Assembly (NCBI GenBank): GCA_024330325.1
Contig: JANDWE010000097.1
Location: 1-16,552 of the forward strand
Reading direction: 5' to 3'
DNA: 16,552 nucleotides
From: Candidatus Nanosynbacter colneyensis
GTDB lineage: Bacteria > Patescibacteriota > Saccharimonadia > Saccharimonadales > Saccharimonadaceae
Below are positions 11,557 to 16,552 of this stretch, one piece after another. How positions within the stretch are numbered: position 1 is the first letter of the stretch; each line of letters starts with the position of its first letter. The translations under genes and the position numbers were made by a program. Below the pieces are notes generated by a model, which saw nothing but the letters and a program-made list of their open reading frames with translations, was not told the DNA's origin and searched no databases.

Positions 11557-14064
11557 CTAAACCACAATATTCACCAACTTGCCTGGAACATAAACCATCT
11601 TTTTAGGTGGTTTATTGTTTGTGAATTTCTGGACATTTTCGTCAGCTAGAGCTGCCACTTCAACACCCTGCCTGTCCATATCACTCGGCAGTTCAAGTTT
11701 CGCACGAAGCTTGCCGTTCACTTGAACTATAATAGTAATCGTATCGCTCTTTAGATATTTTTCATCCCACTTTGGCCAGTGACCAACGTGAACCGTATCA
11801 TCATGACCCATTTCATGCCACAATTCCTCTGTGATATGCGGAGCAAAAGGCGCCAAAATCTGAATCAAACTTTCTAATGCAAATCGCCACTCGTCCGACG
11901 TGTCAATTCCATGCAATTCTTTTATCTTATACAGACCATTGACCATTTCCATCATCGAAGCCACGGCCGTGTTAAACTTCTCATCTTCAATGTCACGAGT
12001 AACTTTTTTAATCGTCAAATGAGTTAATCGCAATAATTCTTGAGTTGTTTTTTCATCCATCTCAGGAGAACTACTTGGATCGTTATTCTTATCAACGAAC
12101 TCCTGAATCAAGTTCCATGCTCGGTTTAAGAATCGATAAGTTCCCGGAACGCCCCGAGGATCCCATGGCGCATCCATATCATAAGGCGCGATGAACATTT
12201 CGTAAACTCGCAGCGCGTCGGCACCATATCCACTGTCCATAATCTCCATTGGATCAATGACATTACCCTTAGACTTGGACATTTTCTGACCGTCTGGAGC
12301 CATAATGTATGCATTGTACATCATTCGCTTGAAAGGTTCTGGAGTCGGAACGAGACCGAGCTTATAGAAAAATCGCATCCAAAAACGACTGTATAGCAAG
12401 TGAGCCACGGCGTGGTCGGCGCCATTGTAATAATCAACCGGCATCCAGTGGCTAATTCTCTCAGGATTCCATGCTTCATTATCGTTGTGCGGGTCGAGAT
12501 ATCGCAAGAAATACCAGCTAGAACAAGCATAGCCATCCAAAGTATCGGTCTCGCGTCGACCTTCTACCCAATTATCGCCGTCAGGTTTATTTTCCGTAAT
12601 CGGCACAGTTTTTCCAGTTTCAACATCCACCCAAACTCGCACCCAATCATCAACTTGAGCCAAAACAGAAGTATTCCCGCCCGTTGGCTTAAAGTTCTCC
12701 ACCTCTGGTAAAATCACCGGCAAGCACTCATCAGCCACGGCAATTGGCGCACGACCATCAACATGAACAATTGGAATCGGAGCGCCCCAATAGCGCTGAC
12801 GAGAAATCAACCAATCGCGCATTTTATACGTGGTTTTGCTTCGCCCAGAATTCTGCTGCTCCAGCCACGCAACAATTTGCTCGCGAGCATCCTCGCTCCT
12901 GATCCCGTTGAATTGACCGGAATTTATCAGCTCACCTTCACCAGAATAACAGCCAGCATCGGCTGAATGCTCAGGCTTATCAATAACCTGGATAATCGGC
13001 AAGTCAAACTTCTCGGCAAACGCAAAATCGCGCTCGTCGTGCGCTGGCACTGCCATGACTGCGCCGGTTCCATAGCCACCCAAAACATAATCCGCCACCC
13101 AAATCGGCAATTTTTGACCATTAACTGGGTTTATAACATAACTTCCCGTAAATACGCCCGTTTTCTCTTTATTCTCTTGGCGTTCAACATCAGATTTTTG
13201 CTGCGAAGCTTGGATATATGCTTCAACCTTTTCGCGTGTATCAGAATTGACCAACTGAGGAATCAGAGGATGCTCCGGCGCCAAAGCTACATACGTCGCG
13301 CCAAATAACGTATCAGGCCGAGTTGTGAAAACTGTAATCTTGGAATCTTGACCGCTAACCGCAAACTCAACTTCCGCGCCAACTGATCGACCAATCCAAT
13401 TTTTCTGCATGGTTTTAACCATTTCCGTCCAGTCAAGCTCATCGGTTGCCTCTAAAATTTCATCTGCATACGCCGTAATTCGGAAGAACCACTGCTTGAG
13501 ATTCCGCTTGGTTACAGGATTACCGCAGCGCCAACATTTGCCACCTTCAACCTGTTCGTTGGCAAGCACTGTGTTATCAGTTTCACACCACCATTGTAGC
13601 TGCTCTTTTTGATATGCCAAATCGTGCTTATATAATTGCGTAAAAATCCACTGAGTCCATTTGTAATATTCTGGATCGGCCGTAGAAATTTCTTTTGTCC
13701 AATCATAGCTAAACCCAAGTCGTTTCAATTGCTCCTTAAAATGAACCTTCGCTTCATCGTGCGCTACACGCGGCGTTTTTCCAACTTTAATAGCGTAATT
13801 TTCAACCGGCAAACCAAAGCTGTCCCAGCCGATTGGATGATAGACATTATAACCCTGCTGACGCTTGAATCGCGCCTTGATATCGGCAAATTGAAAAGTG
13901 CGACCGTGGCCAATGTGAATTCCCGCCCCCGTAATCCCCGGAAGCATGCTCAAACTGTAATACTTCGGTCGGGTTGTGTCATTAAAATCGACCGCGTAAG
14001 TACCTTCAGCCTCCCATTTGTTTTGCCATTTTTGTTCAATTTCTGTCGGATTATAGCGTCTCAT
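11557..14064 (-). CDS. leuS: Leucyl-tRNA synthetase
   Basis: Class I synthetase charging tRNA-Leu, 835 residues, within the family range. The HIGH motif is at 50-53 (GAGIHIGHGRTF), followed by GYNVYHPIGWDSFGLPVEN. A zinc-knuckle CWRCGNPV leads to LKQWFFRITAYADEIL. The inserted editing domain is present, with TTRPDTLFGATYVALAPEHP and GTGAVMAVPAHDERDFAFA, whose Asp recognises mischarged aminoacyl-tRNA. KMSKS is near residue 595 (GQKMSKSKGNVIDP). The anticodon-binding helices and C-terminal domain (ITIIVQVNGKLRAKL) complete it. The segment before HIGH reads MLPGITGAG rather than the common MFPYPSGAG. The start is leaderless: TGCTATAAT, seven bases, ATG. It is transcribed alone. Confidence 0.97.
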   Translation of the reverse strand: MRRYNPTEIEQKWQNKWEAEGTYAVDFNDTTRPKYYSLSMLPGITGAGIHIGHGRTFQFADIKARFKRQQGYNVYHPIGWDSFGLPVENYAIKVGKTPRVAHDEAKVHFKEQLKRLGFSYDWTKEISTADPEYYKWTQWIFTQLYKHDLAYQKEQLQWWCETDNTVLANEQVEGGKCWRCGNPVTKRNLKQWFFRITAYADEILEATDELDWTEMVKTMQKNWIGRSVGAEVEFAVSGQDSKITVFTTRPDTLFGATYVALAPEHPLIPQLVNSDTREKVEAYIQASQQKSDVERQENKEKTGVFTGSYVINPVNGQKLPIWVADYVLGGYGTGAVMAVPAHDERDFAFAEKFDLPIIQVIDKPEHSADAGCYSGEGELINSGQFNGIRSEDAREQIVAWLEQQNSGRSKTTYKMRDWLISRQRYWGAPIPIVHVDGRAPIAVADECLPVILPEVENFKPTGGNTSVLAQVDDWVRVWVDVETGKTVPITENKPDGDNWVEGRRETDTLDGYACSSWYFLRYLDPHNDNEAWNPERISHWMPVDYYNGADHAVAHLLYSRFWMRFFYKLGLVPTPEPFKRMMYNAYIMAPDGQKMSKSKGNVIDPMEIMDSGYGADALRVYEMFIAPYDMDAPWDPRGVPGTYRFLNRAWNLIQEFVDKNNDPSSSPEMDEKTTQELLRLTHLTIKKVTRDIEDEKFNTAVASMMEMVNGLYKIKELHGIDTSDEWRFALESLIQILAPFAPHITEELWHEMGHDDTVHVGHWPKWDEKYLKSDTITIIVQVNGKLRAKLELPSDMDRQGVEVAALADENVQKFTNNKPPKKMVYVPGKLVNIVV

Positions 14065-14071
14065 ATCTGTA

Positions 14072-14077
14072 ATTATA
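14072..14077 (-). promoter_or_regulatory. Leaderless extended -10 promoter of leuS
   Basis: TGCTATAAT (hexamer 14072-14077) is a consensus extended -10, seven bases before the ATG. The region where a -35 would sit is the loop of the upstream gene's terminator hairpin and has no good match. Confidence 0.7.
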
Positions 14078-14080
14078 GCA

Positions 14081-14111
14081 AATAATCCCGCTCATTACGA
14101 ACGGGATTATT
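14081..14111 (-). terminator. Terminator hairpin of the membrane-anchored protein gene
   Basis: AATAATCCCG and CGGGATTATT pair perfectly (10 bp) around an 11-base loop, 14 bases past the stop of the 15211-14126 gene. On minus the T-tract is short and interrupted (ATTATTTGC), and the leuS -10 starts three bases after the stem. Confidence 0.72.
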
Positions 14112-14125
14112 ATTAGGCAATTAAG

Positions 14126-15211
14126 CTATCGTCTGGTCGATGTTGATGACAATCCGCTCGAATATCCGCTCATAAAACCTTCTACAAACTCTTTCAAGCT
14201 TTCAGCGTCCGACGGCGCCTTAATCTCCTCAGACTTGTTCATGCTAATGTCAAATGAAATCTCTACAGAAGCCTTCTTGCCATCACCTTTCAACTCCAAG
14301 GCTTTCAGTTCATGAGACGACCTATCAACCCACACCTTCAATGAAGCCGTGTCGATAGATGATGATTCACTGCTCTTGTAGCTATTAGATTTTCCACACT
14401 TACTGAGCGCCTTGCCTGCTGATGAATTTTTAAACTCATCGTTAAATTTCGACAATTTACTGTTATCGCCCTTTAGTTCAAAACCACGTCCACCATTACG
14501 ATCGCTGATCTTTGAGTCTTTTATAGTGAATAAACTATTCTTTTGATAAATCTGAGCCAATTCCTTACGTGCACTTTCGTCACTTTGGATTTTCTTCAGA
14601 GCGTTAATTCCACACTTGTATTCGCTACCGATTTCATCTGGAGAAATATTCATCCATGTATTGCTCATTTTATCTATCTCAGAGCTCATCTTTCTCAAAG
14701 TCTGATCACGGTAAGTTTCTATTTGAGCCCTTGATGCCTTGCCGCCAGACGAAGACTCCATAACTATTTCAAGCAAAGTGCCATACAAATCCTTAAAGTT
14801 ATTTATCTTCACGTATATCGTCCCATCATCACCAAGAACCATATCGCCGTCTAGTGGAATACTTTTTTCGACCCCTTTGATATTAAGCTTAGCGTCAATA
14901 TTCGCCTTTGATTTTCCCGAATCAGTAGCAGTCTTTACGTTTAGCTCTATTTTTCCTTGGTCGCGCATATCAATAACCACCTTACCGTCGGCAGTCATCT
15001 TCTTTGTCATAATAGCATTAGACACAGCATCCGTAACCATCTTTTCTGGATTCTGCCACCACAAGAAGTAAACTAGCACAGCAGAAATAATAGCAATAAG
15101 AGCTACAACTCCCAGCACTATGCCAATTATCAATCCCGTTTTCTTCTTTTTTGGTTGCATCGGTACGCCATTATATTGTGGCTGCGGTGCAGGTTGATTA
15201 CCTTGATCCAT
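14126..15211 (-). CDS. Membrane-anchored extracytoplasmic protein, LppX/LprG-like fold suspected
   Basis: 361 residues. A short Gln/Pro/Asn-rich cytosolic head ends in KKKK, then one strong membrane helix (about 25-50, GLIIGIVLGVVALIAIISAVLVYF-like). The remaining ~310 residues are extracytoplasmic. The first part has alternating strands (KVVIDM, IELNVKTAT, KANIDAKLNIKG, DMVLGDDGTIYVKI). A helical, lysine-rich middle follows, then more strands (LKVWVDRSSHELKALELKG, VEISFDIS) and a Ser/Gly-rich end. Two cysteines outside, EYKCGIN and LSKCGKS, may form a disulfide. The strand pattern recalls LppX/LprG/LolA-type carriers, but this is an impression. There is no lipobox. Two adjacent ATGs are possible; I chose the second because the first lies one base after the AAGGGGG site. 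I do not recognise it as a named gene. Confidence 0.72.
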   Translation of the reverse strand: MDQGNQPAPQPQYNGVPMQPKKKKTGLIIGIVLGVVALIAIISAVLVYFLWWQNPEKMVTDAVSNAIMTKKMTADGKVVIDMRDQGKIELNVKTATDSGKSKANIDAKLNIKGVEKSIPLDGDMVLGDDGTIYVKINNFKDLYGTLLEIVMESSSGGKASRAQIETYRDQTLRKMSSEIDKMSNTWMNISPDEIGSEYKCGINALKKIQSDESARKELAQIYQKNSLFTIKDSKISDRNGGRGFELKGDNSKLSKFNDEFKNSSAGKALSKCGKSNSYKSSESSSIDTASLKVWVDRSSHELKALELKGDGKKASVEISFDISMNKSEEIKAPSDAESLKEFVEGFMSGYSSGLSSTSTRR

Positions 15212-15253
15212 CATTCCCCCTTGTTTTATATACCTTGAATTTAATATACCACA

Positions 15254-16543
15254 TTAATCTTTAAATTGTGAGAAAAATTGGTTTTTCCTAGCAATCCACT
15301 CCGGCGTTTGCCTGACTAAGTATTTATCGTCCTCAGTGCTATGAAGATTGATTTTTATAGATTCCTCTAGCCATACGCCGCCACTCGAACCCTTAAATAA
15401 CGCGACGCCTTCAGATTTCAATTTGTCGCGCACGAAAGATCCAGCCTCGATAGCATTCTTGCACTTCTTCACCTGGCAACCTCTTTGGCGCGCAGCTGGC
15501 GCCAAATATTGATTAGCTTTCTCGCCAACCGTCACAACCCAATCCAACAAATCCGGACTACAGTGCGAACCAAGTTCAGCGTGAGCTTGCTCGAAAATCC
15601 CCTTTAAGCCATTCATATTGCCAAGTACAGCAATTCGCTGCGGAGTCTCAATTCGATACAAAGACTGTAAAGCCGCCAAAGCAGTCAACGGCGTCGAACT
15701 ATAGCTATCATCAATCAACCAAGTATTGTCCGCACCCTTCAGTAAATTCATCCTGCCAGGCAGTGGATGCAAATTCTCTATACCTTTTTTTATATTCTCC
15801 TCAGTTTCGCCAAACGCATAACCAATAGCTGCCGCCACGATCGCTGGACGAATATTATGCTCGCCAATTAGCTTAACGTTGACTTCTAGTCCATTAGGAT
15901 TTTCTGGCGACATAATAAAGCCGTGATGTCCGTCTTTCAGAGAAAAATTACGATCGTCAAAATTATACTCCGCCACGGGATCACTTCCGTACGTAGTAAT
16001 ATTAGGATTTGTCAAAAAGCTAGCAAAACGCCCGTCAATGTCATCACGATTTATCATCGCCATTCGCGAGAAATTCGCCAACGAAATCATCTCATTCGCC
16101 ACTTCCTCCAAGGAATATTCAACCTGCATTCGGCCATTCGTCACAGAAGTTACAACCGTAATATCTGGCACAACATAAGCCTTAAACCAATCGTTATAGC
16201 CAAGTTCCTTTGGATTAAATTCCTGAACAATTACCTGAACTTCCGGTTTTTCGGCCTTAATTCTCTTCTTTACGGCGCGCATCACTTTCCACCATTTAAA
16301 CAAGCCTTTTTCGGGCATTTTCACGCCCATCATCTGAAGGAAAACGTCAGCTTTCGTCTTCGGTTCTTCATTGCGAAGTTGAATATCAAATTGTTGCGCC
16401 AAAACCGTACCGATAGCTATTTTCGCACTAGCCTTTCCAGCGCTACCAGTTATCGCCACAAGCTTCACGTCTGGATGAACAGCAAAAAACTCTCGCACTA
16501 ATTTTGCTAGTTTTTCTTCCCTTTTTTTTGAAACAGTAACCAT
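15254..16543 (-). CDS. MurF-like Mur ligase lacking the N-terminal substrate domain
   Basis: 429 residues with the central ATPase and C-terminal domains of Mur ligases; MurF itself adds D-Ala-D-Ala to UDP-MurNAc-tripeptide. It begins almost directly at the P-loop, VAITGSAGKASAK (K37), whereas MurF has about 80-100 residues before it that bind the UDP-sugar. The invariant Thr after the Lys is Ala38. The carbamylated-lysine and acidic region is VQEFNPKEL, and the usual TNIGPAH is replaced by TSVTNGRM. The C-terminal family wording survives: GEHNIRPAIVAAAIGYAFG, LPGRMN, WLIDDSYSSTPLTALAAL, RIAVLGNMNGL (usual GDM) and LFKGSSGGVWLEES (usual KGSRG). It could be a ligase with a different substrate, or a degenerate paralogue. 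The start ATG is nine bases from the window edge, so its promoter or an upstream start cannot be judged. Confidence 0.82.
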   Translation of the reverse strand: MVTVSKKREEKLAKLVREFFAVHPDVKLVAITGSAGKASAKIAIGTVLAQQFDIQLRNEEPKTKADVFLQMMGVKMPEKGLFKWWKVMRAVKKRIKAEKPEVQVIVQEFNPKELGYNDWFKAYVVPDITVVTSVTNGRMQVEYSLEEVANEMISLANFSRMAMINRDDIDGRFASFLTNPNITTYGSDPVAEYNFDDRNFSLKDGHHGFIMSPENPNGLEVNVKLIGEHNIRPAIVAAAIGYAFGETEENIKKGIENLHPLPGRMNLLKGADNTWLIDDSYSSTPLTALAALQSLYRIETPQRIAVLGNMNGLKGIFEQAHAELGSHCSPDLLDWVVTVGEKANQYLAPAARQRGCQVKKCKNAIEAGSFVRDKLKSEGVALFKGSSGGVWLEESIKINLHSTEDDKYLVRQTPEWIARKNQFFSQFKD

Positions 16544-16552
16544 AACTATATC

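Noticed and set aside
15923-16501. 192-codon plus-strand frame opposite the MurF-like gene
   Set aside because: Antisense shadow of a gene with clear family motifs; composition is His/Arg-rich noise and no start signals are present.
1-16552. CRISPR array, prophage or toxin-antitoxin pair
   Set aside because: No regularly spaced repeats, cas genes, phage structural genes or paired small genes of that type were seen on either strand.

Overview
This window reads as a gene-dense bacterial chromosome with about 45% G+C in its core genes and the standard genetic code. Saccharibacteria (TM7), within the Patescibacteria/CPR, is my best guess for the organism. That is inference, not proof: it rests on many very small membrane proteins, shortened house-keeping proteins (48-residue L32, MurF-like protein without its N-domain), a lysine-tailed aquaporin, and frequent leaderless promoters. 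Almost everything is on the minus strand; the plus strand carries the aquaporin, tRNA-Gln and one orphan gene.

Region 1 (1-3582, minus). A pheS operon: a 78-residue one-helix protein, pheS, and a DUF998-like membrane protein. Next comes a HIT-family gene whose C-terminal half is missing, and then an RclA-type flavoprotein reductase cut by the left edge. The HIT frame breaks exactly where a diverged 41-base copy of the pheS 3' end begins. The stretch between the two copies therefore looks like a small insertion into the end of pheS.

Region 2 (3583-7516). Divergent from region 1 is an aquaporin; then, on the minus strand, rmuC, a four-helix membrane protein and a PAP2 phosphatase. Then tRNA-Gln(CTG) on plus with promoter and terminator, and a DoxX/MauE-like membrane protein on minus. 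A 167-base gap (7335-7501) may hold a short plus-strand RNA.

Region 3 (7488-11483). A translation and RNA-metabolism block on minus: rpmF-nusB-nudix-rnc, then khpA with its own promoter, and trmD. khpA and trmD are usually close neighbours. Here they are separated by a G+C-richer orphan plus-strand gene (8280-8915). That gene has its own promoter, a perfect 10-bp inverted repeat at the predicted transcript start and a structured 3' region. Just downstream of khpA is a candidate small structured RNA with a promoter, a GAAA tetraloop hairpin, a repeated unpaired ATGCGAGA motif and an intrinsic terminator. This is the best candidate for something undescribed.

Region 4 (11557-16552, minus). A MurF-like ligase without its N-terminal domain and with altered nucleotide-binding residues, a membrane-anchored extracytoplasmic protein, then leuS, whose leaderless promoter abuts the upstream gene's terminator.

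Across the window, seven genes have a -10 element only 6-7 bases before the ATG (leaderless), while operon-internal genes and some first genes have clear Shine-Dalgarno sites. All calls come from reading the sequence by eye; no database search was run.
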